Origin: a virus | Length of the DNA stretch: 21,139 nt | IMG/VR virus record: IMGVR_UViG_3300042914_002369 | Span: 1 to 21,139 of that record | Direction: 5' to 3' (one strand) | In this document: one piece after another, positions 1 to 7,502 of the stretch | Numbering within the stretch: the first letter of the stretch is position 1 | Layout: the number at the start of each line of letters is the position of its first letter | The notes under the pieces: model-generated | What the model saw: the letters and a program-made list of their open reading frames with translations, nothing else | Databases searched by the model: none | Told to the model about the DNA's origin: nothing | Program-made: the position numbers and the translations under genes

Positions 1-650
1 AGTACGAAAGTAGCAGGCTTGATGCGCTGCATGACGCGCTCTAGTGCGCCAGGTAGTGGCGTCCAATCGTCAAACCCAGCGTAAGTATTAAGACTAAAGT
101 ATTGCTGCATGAACGCACCCTTGGAGCGCCCAAGCAACTTTTGATCGATGATCTTGCACTGACCGAAGACGTCCTCAAGACCGTTGCTTGTGAACGAGCC
201 GGTCAGACCCCAACGGATCGGACAGTCAAGCACTTTGGCAAGCGCTTTAAATCTGGCACCTGATGGGTTCTTGAGGCGTGTCAGTTCATCAAACACAACG
301 CCATCGAAGTCCATCGACTGCTCGGCCAGCCACTGCAAGTTGTCGTAGTTGATCACAACAACCTGCGCGGTCAAGGCGGCGGTGCGCTGCTTTGGCGTTC
401 CGACCGCAACCTGCACATCTAGCTCGGGCGCCCACTTAGGTGCCTCGATGGGCCACACGTCAGTGCACACGCGCTTAGGGGCTACGACTAGCCAACGCGC
501 CGCTAGCCCATCACGCACCATATCGCTCATGGCCGTGAGCGTGATCGCTGTCTTGCCTGCACCTACGGGCGCAAGCACCATCGCACGATCACGCTCGTAC
601 AAGAAGTCAGCGGCCTGTTCTTGGTAGGGTCTAAGTTTTTGCCCACGCAT
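1..650 (-). CDS. SNF2-family DEAD/DEAH helicase, 3' part cut by window edge
   Basis: Superfamily 2 ATP-dependent helicase/translocase of the phage SNF2 type, probably acting on DNA during replication or recombination. The visible 216 residues begin MRGQKLRPYQEQAADFL, a Q-motif-like start. A Walker A motif follows (LAPVGAGKTAI, about residues 26-36), then motif Ia (VVAPKRV), motif II as DELT (about residue 122) and motif III-like LTGS. The C-terminal RecA domain lies beyond position 1. The start at 650 is chosen because AGGAAG sits 6 nt upstream; an in-frame ATG at 656 would touch that site. The gene overlaps the end of the VRR-NUC gene by 20 nt, so the two are probably translationally coupled and read from the promoter at 904-932. 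The family call is firm. The substrate is unknown. Confidence 0.9.
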   Translation of the reverse strand, partial: MRGQKLRPYQEQAADFLYERDRAMVLAPVGAGKTAITLTAMSDMVRDGLAARWLVVAPKRVCTDVWPIEAPKWAPELDVQVAVGTPKQRTAALTAQVVVINYDNLQWLAEQSMDFDGVVFDELTRLKNPSGARFKALAKVLDCPIRWGLTGSFTSNGLEDVFGQCKIIDQKLLGRSKGAFMQQYFSLNTYAGFDDWTPLPGALERVMQRIKPATFV

Positions 651-897
651 CAACATCTTCCTTGCTCCATAAACAAGCGTACCGTTGCCCTAGCCGTGCC
701 ATGTCGTCAGCAAACACCTTCTGTAGCGGCGACAGACGGCCCCCAGGCGCTTTAAGTTCAATAAACCACACCACACCATTAGGCAGCACGACAATTCGGT
801 CTGCGACGCCACGATGGGCAGGACTTACAAACTTATACGCCATACCGCCCATCGCTTTGACACGCTTGACGAGATACGCTTCAATGTGTTTTTCCAT
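631..897 (-). CDS. VRR-NUC domain nuclease
   Basis: An 88-aa stand-alone VRR-NUC protein, a member of the PD-(D/E)XK nuclease superfamily that in phages is usually linked to helicases and thought to cut branched or flap DNA. It begins MEKHIEAYLVKRVKAMGG. It then has the family signature RGVADRIVVLPNGVVWFIEL followed by KAPGG: catalytic Asp in VADR, then the E-x-K pair in IELKAP, then the conserved helix LSPLQKVFADDM. The length matches single-domain phage members. The reading frame stays open upstream to 963, but ATG 897 is preferred because the domain begins there. The predicted transcription start is close to this ATG, so the mRNA may have almost no leader. It overlaps the SNF2 helicase gene, suggesting that the pair works together. 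Confidence 0.9.
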   Translation of the reverse strand: MEKHIEAYLVKRVKAMGGMAYKFVSPAHRGVADRIVVLPNGVVWFIELKAPGGRLSPLQKVFADDMARLGQRYACLWSKEDVDAWAKT

Positions 898-903
898 GTC
901 TGA

Positions 904-932
904 ATCATAACCTGTCAAAAAGTATTTGACAA
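904..932 (-). promoter_or_regulatory. Leftward sigma70-like promoter for nuclease-helicase pair
   Basis: On the minus strand TTGTCA (932-927) and TATGAT (909-904) are separated by 17 nt, each matching 5 of 6 consensus positions. The expected start of transcription is about 897-898, at the ATG of the VRR-NUC gene. It overlaps the dyad at 913-931. Confidence 0.55.
913..931. promoter_or_regulatory. Perfect inverted repeat, candidate operator of a divergent promoter pair
   Basis: TGTCAAA (913-919) and TTTGACA (925-931) form a perfect 7-bp dyad around AAGTA. It covers the -35 box of the rightward promoter and the spacer plus most of the -35 box of the leftward promoter. A dimeric repressor bound here would block both. 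No repressor gene is visible in the window. Confidence 0.55.
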
Positions 933-953
933 GTAAATTAGATGTGCTACAGT
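926..953 (+). promoter_or_regulatory. Rightward sigma70-like promoter of the replication operon
   Basis: TTGACA (926-931, perfect) is followed after 16 nt by TACAGT (948-953, 4 of 6). Expected transcription start is about 960, upstream of AAGGA (971-975) and the ATG at 983. Its -35 box is the right arm of the inverted repeat at 913-931. Confidence 0.55.
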
Positions 954-982
954 GAAGCCTCAATCAACTCAAGGACAGTCAA

Positions 983-1165
983 ATGGATGATGATTACATT
1001 TCAATCGATGCAAGACACGGTGACAACCTCAACCTAAGTCTGCACAGCGACGGCATCTGGCTTTCGATGTTCAAAGGTACGGCTTACGCATCAACGATGC
1101 TTACGCTCAAACAAGCCACTGAGTTGCGCGACGCGCTCAACACGCTGTTAGGGGTCGAGGCATGA
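983..1165 (+). CDS. Small hypothetical protein, first gene of replication operon
   Basis: A 60-aa acidic protein beginning MDDDYISIDARHGDNLNLS; I do not recognise a named family. It reads as a short beta-rich segment (NLSLHSDGIWLSMF) followed by a helix (TLKQATELRDALNTLL), with no membrane segment or cysteines. AAGGA lies 7 nt upstream of the ATG, and the gene is the first after the rightward promoter. Its end overlaps the next start by ATGA (1162-1165), a translational-coupling arrangement, which supports it being real. Early-operon position suggests an accessory or regulatory role, but that is only inference. Confidence 0.75.
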   Translation: MDDDYISIDARHGDNLNLSLHSDGIWLSMFKGTAYASTMLTLKQATELRDALNTLLGVEA

Positions 1166-2277
1166 GGCACAGTAATATTGTCGGCGGCTCGACCGCCAAA
1201 CGTGTGATCAACTGCCCTGGCTCGGTGGCGCTTGTGCAGCAAATGCCACCGCAGGTTGAGAGCAAGTACGCAGCAGAGGGTACGCTCTTGCACGCGTGCA
1301 TGGAAGACTTACTCGGCGCGTCAACACTGCCCGAGGTTGCAGCCAAGCACAACCTAACGGACGAGCAAATCGAGAAGCTCGCCTTTTGCGTACAGGCGCT
1401 TGAGACTATCGATCCTGATCAGTCGATGGAGTTCGCGCAAGAGGTGCAGGTCGAGTTTGAAAACGTGAAAGGTCTTGAGGGTGTCTTCGGTAACGTCGAT
1501 CTGATCGGGCGCATTGGCCGCACAGCCGTGATCCTTGATTGGAAGTTTGGCGATGGCGTGATCGTCGACGCCGAAGAAAACTATCAAGGTCTTTTTTACG
1601 CTGCCGCTGCGATGGCAACTAATAAGCTCTCGTGGGTGTTCTATTTCGCAGATGAGATCGAGATCATCATCGTACAGCCGCCTGCCGTGCGGCGCTGGGT
1701 GACGACCTTCGAGCGCGTGCAGCAGTTTGTCGCCGAACTACAGACGGCTGTGACCTTAGCCAGCAAACCCAACGCACCGCTTGAGATTGGCGACTGGTGC
1801 CGTTGGTGCACAGGCAAGCCTGTGTGTCCTAAGATGACCGGCGAGATCGATCGCGTTGTGCACTTGAAGCTAGAGGCGCTTGCGCCTGATCAATTAGCGT
1901 CGGCGCTTGAGATGGCTGATAAGCTAGAGTCCTTCATTGCAGAGGCTCGCAAGTTGGCGTATAACCGGCTTGAGAAAAACATGCCCGTGCCGGGGTATAA
2001 ACTTGTATCGAAACGCGCAACGCGTCAGTGGGCAGATGAGAGCAAAGCAGACGCTGCACTGGCGCAGCTTGGCGTCCCTGAGAGCGAGCGCCGCAAGACC
2101 GAATTAATTAGCCCTACTCAAGCTGAGAAGGTGCTAAAAAAGAGCAAGCTAGCACTGCCTGACGATCTTGTCATCGCAGTGTCGAGCGGCAGCACGCTAG
2201 CGCCGGAGAGCGATCCTCGGCCTGCTGTGCTTAACGTTGGGTTGCACTTAACTGCTGCCCTTTCTAAACTTCAGTAA
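1162..2277 (+). CDS. DUF2800 / Cas4-RecB-like Fe-S exonuclease
   Basis: A 371-aa protein of the DUF2800 family, within the PD-(D/E)XK (RecB/Cas4-like) nucleases, probably a DNA exonuclease for phage recombination or end processing. The N-terminus contains STAKRVINCPGSVAL. The catalytic core is visible as GVFGNVDLI (Asp113) and VILDWKFGDG (Asp126, Lys128), followed by a helix with YQGLFYAAAA. Cys18 together with Cys213, Cys216 and Cys222 (WCRWCTGKPVCP) fits the one-plus-three cysteine pattern that holds a 4Fe-4S cluster in related nucleases. The start overlaps the upstream gene. The next gene is 10 nt downstream and may encode a DNA-binding partner. The family is well supported. Exonuclease polarity and partner are inferred. 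Confidence 0.88.
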   Translation: MRHSNIVGGSTAKRVINCPGSVALVQQMPPQVESKYAAEGTLLHACMEDLLGASTLPEVAAKHNLTDEQIEKLAFCVQALETIDPDQSMEFAQEVQVEFENVKGLEGVFGNVDLIGRIGRTAVILDWKFGDGVIVDAEENYQGLFYAAAAMATNKLSWVFYFADEIEIIIVQPPAVRRWVTTFERVQQFVAELQTAVTLASKPNAPLEIGDWCRWCTGKPVCPKMTGEIDRVVHLKLEALAPDQLASALEMADKLESFIAEARKLAYNRLEKNMPVPGYKLVSKRATRQWADESKADAALAQLGVPESERRKTELISPTQAEKVLKKSKLALPDDLVIAVSSGSTLAPESDPRPAVLNVGLHLTAALSKLQ

Positions 2278-2287
2278 GGAAATCGTG

Positions 2288-2938
2288 ATGTCTAATCTAG
2301 TAGCTTTCAGTCAAGCAAATCTCCCATCAGTAGCAAGCCTTTCCACAGCACTGCGTACACTTGAAAAGGACGTTGGCCCGTCTGGCATCGTCATTCTTAA
2401 GATGGACAAGACCGGCCACTGGGTCTTTGGTGCTGATCAGACCGAGATCGAAGATGGTTCGACTTGGGCAGTCAATCCCTTCTCGTTTGTCCACGGCTAC
2501 ATTGCGTGGGGCGACGGTGAGGTGTTGGCTGAGAAGATGGTGTCGGTATCTGAGCCTTTGCCCAACATCGATGTCGCCCCGCCAGGCGCAAAGAAGGGTT
2601 GGGAAACCCAAGTCGGCATGTCGCTTAAGTGTCTGACAGGCGACGATCAAGGTATGGAAGCCCGCTATACCACCACGTCAGTCGGTGGTAAGCGCAGCGT
2701 ACAGACGCTCGCGCTAGCGATCGCCGCGCAGGTTGAGAAGGATCAATCAAAGCCTGTGCCCGTCGTGAGGCTCAAGAAGGACCACTACACACACAAGTCT
2801 TATGGCAAGATATTCACGCCAGTGTTTGAAGTTGTGGAGTGGGCAAGCATGGACGGTAAGACCGAGGAAGTGGACGCACCGGAGGAGGCCAACCCCGCCG
2901 CTGAAGATGCACCGCGTCGTCGTCGTCGCGTAGCTTAA
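2288..2938 (+). CDS. Conserved phage protein, possible ssDNA-binding protein
   Basis: A 216-aa protein whose sequence type is common next to DUF2800 nucleases in phages, but its function is not established. Recognisable stretches are GIVILKMDKTGHWVFGADQ, the segment NPFSFVHGYIAWGDGEVL, and KPVPVVRLKKDHYTHKSYG. The tail is acidic (TEEVDAPEEA) and then ends in five arginines. A beta-rich core with aromatic residues and a charged tail, encoded between an exonuclease and a DNA polymerase, would suit a single-stranded DNA-binding protein. That is inference; it could also be a recombination mediator. The ATG at 2288 is chosen over the GTG at 2285 because AAGGA (2276-2280) is then 7 nt away. An intrinsic terminator follows directly. 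Confidence 0.8.
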   Translation: MSNLVAFSQANLPSVASLSTALRTLEKDVGPSGIVILKMDKTGHWVFGADQTEIEDGSTWAVNPFSFVHGYIAWGDGEVLAEKMVSVSEPLPNIDVAPPGAKKGWETQVGMSLKCLTGDDQGMEARYTTTSVGGKRSVQTLALAIAAQVEKDQSKPVPVVRLKKDHYTHKSYGKIFTPVFEVVEWASMDGKTEEVDAPEEANPAAEDAPRRRRRVA

Positions 2939-2949
2939 CTAGCTTGGAG

Positions 2950-2980
2950 AGCCACGGTGTAACAGCCGTGGCTTTTTTTT
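2950..2980 (+). terminator. Rho-independent terminator inside the replication operon
   Basis: AGCCACGG (2950-2957) and CCGTGGCT (2966-2973) form a perfect 8-bp stem with an 8-nt loop, followed by eight T residues (2973-2980). It lies 12 nt after the stop of the 216-aa gene and before the 55-aa gene, so it should lower transcription of the polymerase and primase genes relative to the nuclease part. Confidence 0.85.
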
Positions 2981-2994
2981 CTTTGGAGAAAACG

Positions 2995-3162
2995 ATGGAA
3001 CACCCTTATGAAACGCTTACGCACTTGCTGCGCGAATATAAACATCTATGTGACATGTGTGATGCGGTTGGTGCGCTTGAGTGCGCGATGCAGATCAGAC
3101 GCGTGGCTGCGGAACTTGTTGTGCTTGCTGCACAAAATGCTGAACCGACGTTGGGTCCGTAG
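2995..3162 (+). CDS. Small hypothetical protein upstream of DNA polymerase
   Basis: A 55-aa protein beginning MEHPYETLTHLLREYKHLC; not a family I recognise. It is predicted to be two amphipathic helices, with three cysteines (CDMCDAVGALEC) but no clear metal site. The start at 2995 has GGAG 6 nt upstream. A longer frame from TTG 2944 would run through the terminator hairpin and is rejected. Its stop codon is directly followed by the polymerase ATG at 3163, which has no good Shine-Dalgarno site. Translation of this small ORF may therefore feed ribosomes to the polymerase gene. Confidence 0.65.
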   Translation: MEHPYETLTHLLREYKHLCDMCDAVGALECAMQIRRVAAELVVLAAQNAEPTLGP

Positions 3163-5109
3163 ATGAGCGTGCTGTGGGTTGATTTTGAAACGCGCAGCCG
3201 CTGTGACCTGACAACCAAAGGTGTGTACAACTACGCGCAAGACGGCAGCACGGACGTCTTGTGCATGTCGTATGCGTTCGACGATAATGAGGTCGTGACG
3301 TGGACGCCCGATCAGTCGTTCCCCGAGGCCGTGCGCCAACACAAGGGTCAGATACGCGCACATAATGCGACCTTCGAGCGTCTGATTTTCTGGTACGTCT
3401 TGCAGATCAACTTCGATCTTGAGCAGTTCTATTGCACTGCAACACAGGCGCGTGCTAACTGTGCGCCAGGGTCGCTTGAGGACGTGGGGCGGTTTGCTAG
3501 CGCAGACATGCGTAAGGACTACCGTGGGGCGCAACTGATAAGGCGGCTATGTATGCCGCAGGCAGACGGCAAGTTTTGCCAAGACGCGGCACTTTTTGCC
3601 GAGATGGTGGCCTACTGTGAACAAGACGTTCGCGCCATGCGAGCCATCTCCAAGGCCATGCGCGACCTATCAGCCGAAGAACTAGCTGACTACCATGTGA
3701 ATGAGCGCATCAACGACCGTGGTGTGCTGGTGGACGTGGCGTTGTGTAAGGCAGCGGTGCAGTACGCAAGCGATGAGTTAGTCGAGATCGAGCAGATCGT
3801 GGCTGACGTGACGCAGGGCGCGATTGCGAGCGTGCGTAGCCCTAAGATGAAGCAGTGGGTCATGGACCGCGTAGGACCGCAGGCGCTGGCGCTCATGGCG
3901 TCTTATAAGGACGGCGAGAAGAAGTATTCCATCGATAAGACCGTGCGAGCTAACTTGCTTGCGATGGACGATCCTGAGCAGGTGCCACCGGATGTCGCAG
4001 AAGTCATCCAGTGCGCTGACGATCTGTGGGCGTCGTCAGTTGCGAAGTTCAGCCGCCTAGCTGCGCTTGCTGATGATGAGGATCATCGGGTGCGTGGTGC
4101 GTTCGTATTTGCTGGCGGCTCGGCCACGGGTCGTGCGTCGTCTTACGGGGCACAAGTTCACAATTTCACGCGCAAGTGTGCGGATGACCCCGAGGCTGTG
4201 CGTCACGCGATGGTGCGCGGCCATAAGATCGTGCCGACCTACGGGCGACGCGTCACAGACGTGCTCAAGGGGATGCTGCGCCCTGCGCTGACGCCTGCGC
4301 CTGGGCATGTGCTCGTCGTAGCCGATTGGGCGGCGATCGAGGCGCGGATGAACCCGTGGCTGTCAGCGCACGCTACGTCTGAGGCTAAGTTGGACTTGTT
4401 TCGCACGGGCGCAGACATCTACAAACACAACGCCAGCCGGACGTTTAACGTGCCTGTTGACGCGATCGATAAAGAACAGCGGCAGATCGGGAAGACCCAA
4501 GAATTAGCCTGTGGTTACGGTGGTGGCGTGAGTGCGTTTGCTTCAATGGGGCGCATTTATGGCGTTAACTTACCAGAAGCTGATAGCAGGCGCATGGTGG
4601 ACGCGTGGCGACGCGCTAACCCGTGGGCTGTGCATTACTGGCAGGCGCTTGAGTCGGCGTATACGCGTGCGATGAGGAACCCAAAGTCTGAGTTTAAGGC
4701 TGGCCGTGTGACTTACTATTTTGATGGTCAGCACCTATGGTACGCGCTGCCGTCAGGACGCATCCTATGCTACCCCTACGCTCGCATGGACGCTGATGGT
4801 GTGTCTTATGCCAAGGCGTCATGGAAACCCGCGCAGGACGCCAAGGAATGGCCTCGTGCGCGGTTGTGGAAGGGTCTAGCGGCAGAGAACATCTGCCAAG
4901 CTGCGGCTAACGACATCTTGCGTGCGTCGCTGCGCCAACTCGACGGCGTGGTGTTGCACGTCCATGATGAGATTGTGCTTGAGGTGCCAGCGTCGCAGGC
5001 TGACGAAGCCGCGCAGGCGCTGCACCGCGTGATGTGCTCACCGCCTGCCTGGGCGCAGGGGTTACCTTTAGATGCTGAAGTTTCAACAATGGAGCGTTAC
5101 GGAAAATGA
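3163..5109 (+). CDS. polA: Family A DNA polymerase with 3'-5' exonuclease domain
   Basis: A 648-aa phage replicative DNA polymerase. The N-terminal DnaQ-like proofreading domain has Exo I in WVDFET (Asp7, Glu9), Exo II in HNATFERLI (about 67-75) and Exo III in YCEQD (Tyr151, Asp155). There is no 5' nuclease domain. The polymerase domain has TGRASS (about 322-327), motif A VADWAAIEAR (Asp388), motif B RQIGK..ELACGYG (Arg440, Lys444, Tyr452) and motif C HVHDEIVLEV (His601, Asp602, Glu603), so all catalytic residues are present. By the spacing R-x3-K-x3-L-x3-YG, the residue equivalent to E. coli Pol I Phe762 is Leu448. It overlaps the primase gene by ATGA. Family assignment is secure. Confidence 0.96.
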   Translation: MSVLWVDFETRSRCDLTTKGVYNYAQDGSTDVLCMSYAFDDNEVVTWTPDQSFPEAVRQHKGQIRAHNATFERLIFWYVLQINFDLEQFYCTATQARANCAPGSLEDVGRFASADMRKDYRGAQLIRRLCMPQADGKFCQDAALFAEMVAYCEQDVRAMRAISKAMRDLSAEELADYHVNERINDRGVLVDVALCKAAVQYASDELVEIEQIVADVTQGAIASVRSPKMKQWVMDRVGPQALALMASYKDGEKKYSIDKTVRANLLAMDDPEQVPPDVAEVIQCADDLWASSVAKFSRLAALADDEDHRVRGAFVFAGGSATGRASSYGAQVHNFTRKCADDPEAVRHAMVRGHKIVPTYGRRVTDVLKGMLRPALTPAPGHVLVVADWAAIEARMNPWLSAHATSEAKLDLFRTGADIYKHNASRTFNVPVDAIDKEQRQIGKTQELACGYGGGVSAFASMGRIYGVNLPEADSRRMVDAWRRANPWAVHYWQALESAYTRAMRNPKSEFKAGRVTYYFDGQHLWYALPSGRILCYPYARMDADGVSYAKASWKPAQDAKEWPRARLWKGLAAENICQAAANDILRASLRQLDGVVLHVHDEIVLEVPASQADEAAQALHRVMCSPPAWAQGLPLDAEVSTMERYGK

Positions 5110-7409
5110 CAACATTTATTGATTTTTTAATGTCCCTTGCACCAGAGGGCGAGACAGCGCTGCTGGTGCGACAAAAGCCGCTACTGAAAGACGGTCAATT
5201 GCAATTCCACGCTGACGGCGCGATCAAGTGTACGTGGCCTGCTTATCTGCCCAAGGACGCCAAGATCAAGGCCGATCAGGCTTGGTACGGCAACACAGCA
5301 TCGTTTATTGTCGATCGGTTCGGTGAGCACGTCTCAGCGTCAACGGCTAACTGTGAGTATTGCTTGGTGATGGTGCTTGATGACGTGGGCACTAAGAGTA
5401 AGACACCACCGCTTGCGCCGACGTGGGTGATGGAGACCTCGCCTGGTTCCTTCCAGTGGGGCTACGCCTTTGCTGAACAGCCTACCAAGGGTGAATTCGC
5501 TGCGGCCATGCGTGCGATCGCTGATGCAGGCTACACCGACCCTGGGGCGCTTAACTCGGTACGCAATTTTCGCTTACCTGGCTCGGTCAATCTCAAGCCT
5601 GGTCGCAACAGTTTTGCATCGCGCTTGGTCGAGTTTCATCCAGAGCGTGACTTCTCGCTCGCTCAGATATGTGAGGCGCTGGGCGTGTCGCCTGCTGAAG
5701 CTGATGGCGCAGGTCCACAGCCGATCAAGATCGTTGACACCGGTAACGATGATGTGTTCGCGTGGCTCGCCTCGCAGGGTCTTGTCGTATCTAAACCCAA
5801 CGCTGAGGGCTGGGCGGGTGTCATCTGCCCTAACCATGCTCAACACACGGACGGTAATCCAGAGGGGCGCTATAAGCCTTCCATGCGTGCGTACTGTTGT
5901 TTACACTCGCACTGCGTCGATCTTGACACCAAGGCTTTCTTGGCGTGGGTCGCTGAGAACGGCGGGCCTGCTCACGCGCTGGGGCTGCGCGATGATCTGC
6001 TGGCGAGCACTATGCAGAATACGCTTGAGAAGTTGGAGCCAAGCACCTTTTTTAGTGACGACGCCAAGAAACTGATCGAAGAGGTCGAGCGTAAAGAGCT
6101 TGGGCGTGTCGAGATGAAGGGCTGGTTTCAACGCTTTGCTTACATTCTCAGTGATGACTCGTTTTTTGATATGCAGGATCGGCGCGAAGTGCCGCGCTGG
6201 GTCTTTAACGCGCTCTATCGCCATGTCAATTGCGTATCCATCAACAGCAAACGCAAGATCGAAGCTGCAACGTGTTTCGATGAGCAGCGTCAGGCGATGG
6301 GTGCTCGCACCTTGGTCGGTGTGACCTACGCTGCAGGCGAGTCGATGCTGGTGACGCGCGATGGTGACGTGTACGGCAACCGTTGGCGCGATGCGCGGCC
6401 TGCGGTCGATAAAACGCTTGTGCGCGATATATCGCCTTGGCTTGAGCACTGCGAGCGCCTGGTGCCTGATGTAACCGAGCGTGAGCACTTGTTTAACATC
6501 ATGGCTTTTAAGCTTCAGCATCCTGATGTCAAGATCAATCACGCCGTGCTGCATGGCGGCGATCAAGGCTGTGGTAAAGACACCATGTGGGCGCCGCTTT
6601 TATGGGCCGTGTGCGGTCCAGGGCTGAAGAACAGGGGTTTGCTCGATAACGATACCTTAAACCTCCAGTGGGGCTATCAGCTTGAGTGTGAGATTCTCGT
6701 CATCAACGAGTTGAAAGAACCTGAAGCGGCAGCGCGTCGCGCACTGGCTAACCGCCTTAAACCGATCATCGCTGCACCTCCAGAGATGCTACCGATTAAC
6801 CGCAAGGGCTTGCACCCCTACGACATGCTCAATAGGATGTTCGTGCTGTCGTTTACCAATGATTCGCTCCCCATATCGCTTGACTCGCAGGATCGGCGTT
6901 GGTTCTGTATATGGTCGCGTGCACCTAGGATGGTCGATCGCCAGGCGCAACTATTGTGGGATTGGTACAAGTCCGAAGGCTTCGTTTCCATAGCCGCATG
7001 GCTCTATCAGCGCGACGTGAGCGCGTTTAATCCGGCTGCAACGCCAGGTTGGACCGAATTCAAATTCAATCTTATTGAGCACTCCATGAGCACCTCTGAG
7101 TCTTTTCTGGTCGAAATGATGCGTAACCGTCAAGGTGAGTTTAGCCGTGGTGTGGTGGGGTCGCCCTTCCATCTATTGATTGATCGCCTATCAGGTGGCT
7201 TGCCTGCTGGCGTGAAAATCCATCAGTCAGCGCTGCTCCATGCGCTCAAGGAGGCAGGTTGGGTTGACGTGGGTCGGTTAGCGTCATCTGAGTTTCAGAC
7301 CAAGAAGCATATCTTCGCCGTGTCTGAATTGGCGTCCAAGCTGTCGAAATCAGAGCTTAGGCGTATGGTCGAGGAGACAGCGCCAACGAAAATGGCGCTG
7401 GTCAAGTAG
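5106..7409 (+). CDS. Primase-polymerase / SF3-type replicative helicase
   Basis: A 767-aa bifunctional replication protein. The N-terminal region resembles archaeo-eukaryotic (RepB-type) primases: VMVLDDVG (Asp92, Asp93), TSPGSFQWGY (111-120) and RNFRLPGSVNLKPG (from about 153). A Cys/His cluster follows near 241-275 (CPNHAQH, then CCLHSHC), likely zinc-binding as in primase-helicase linkers. The C-terminal ATPase has Walker A GGDQGCGKDT (about 484-493), a Walker B-like ILVINELKE (about 528-536) and a sensor region SFTNDSLPISLDSQDRRWF, typical of DUF5906/D5-like helicases. It should prime and unwind DNA for the upstream polymerase, whose stop it overlaps. It is the last gene of the rightward operon. 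Domain architecture is well supported; oligomeric state and origin recognition are unknown. Confidence 0.92.
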   Translation: MTTFIDFLMSLAPEGETALLVRQKPLLKDGQLQFHADGAIKCTWPAYLPKDAKIKADQAWYGNTASFIVDRFGEHVSASTANCEYCLVMVLDDVGTKSKTPPLAPTWVMETSPGSFQWGYAFAEQPTKGEFAAAMRAIADAGYTDPGALNSVRNFRLPGSVNLKPGRNSFASRLVEFHPERDFSLAQICEALGVSPAEADGAGPQPIKIVDTGNDDVFAWLASQGLVVSKPNAEGWAGVICPNHAQHTDGNPEGRYKPSMRAYCCLHSHCVDLDTKAFLAWVAENGGPAHALGLRDDLLASTMQNTLEKLEPSTFFSDDAKKLIEEVERKELGRVEMKGWFQRFAYILSDDSFFDMQDRREVPRWVFNALYRHVNCVSINSKRKIEAATCFDEQRQAMGARTLVGVTYAAGESMLVTRDGDVYGNRWRDARPAVDKTLVRDISPWLEHCERLVPDVTEREHLFNIMAFKLQHPDVKINHAVLHGGDQGCGKDTMWAPLLWAVCGPGLKNRGLLDNDTLNLQWGYQLECEILVINELKEPEAAARRALANRLKPIIAAPPEMLPINRKGLHPYDMLNRMFVLSFTNDSLPISLDSQDRRWFCIWSRAPRMVDRQAQLLWDWYKSEGFVSIAAWLYQRDVSAFNPAATPGWTEFKFNLIEHSMSTSESFLVEMMRNRQGEFSRGVVGSPFHLLIDRLSGGLPAGVKIHQSALLHALKEAGWVDVGRLASSEFQTKKHIFAVSELASKLSKSELRRMVEETAPTKMALVK

Positions 7410-7431
7410 CGCGACAGCGTAGCCTAGGGAC

Positions 7432-7459
7432 AAAAAAAAGCCCGTCTACTGACGGGCTT
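7432..7459 (-). terminator. Leftward rho-independent terminator between convergent operons
   Basis: AAGCCCGTC (7438-7446) and GACGGGCTT (7451-7459) form a 9-bp stem with a TACT loop. On the minus strand the stem is followed by a run of T (A tract 7432-7439 on the plus strand), so it is a strong terminator for the leftward operon. Rightward it has only two T after the stem and should be weak, though it may still slow readthrough from the primase gene. Confidence 0.85.
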
Positions 7460-7502
7460 AAAAGTAGGGCAGCAAGGCCCAACTTGAGGAGAAGTTCCAA
7501 CG

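Noticed and set aside
2944-2994. Extended N-terminus for the 55-aa gene from TTG 2944
   Set aside because: It would translate through the terminator hairpin; the ATG at 2995 has a proper GGAG site.
5470-6075. 201-codon plus-strand frame inside the primase gene
   Set aside because: Out-of-frame shadow rich in Arg/Ser/Leu.
5901-6566. 221-codon minus-strand frame opposite the primase-helicase
   Set aside because: Shadow of a well-supported gene.
7410-7502. A gene after the primase on the plus strand
   Set aside because: AGGAG is present at about 7487-7491 but no start codon and open frame follow; the interval holds the leftward terminator only.
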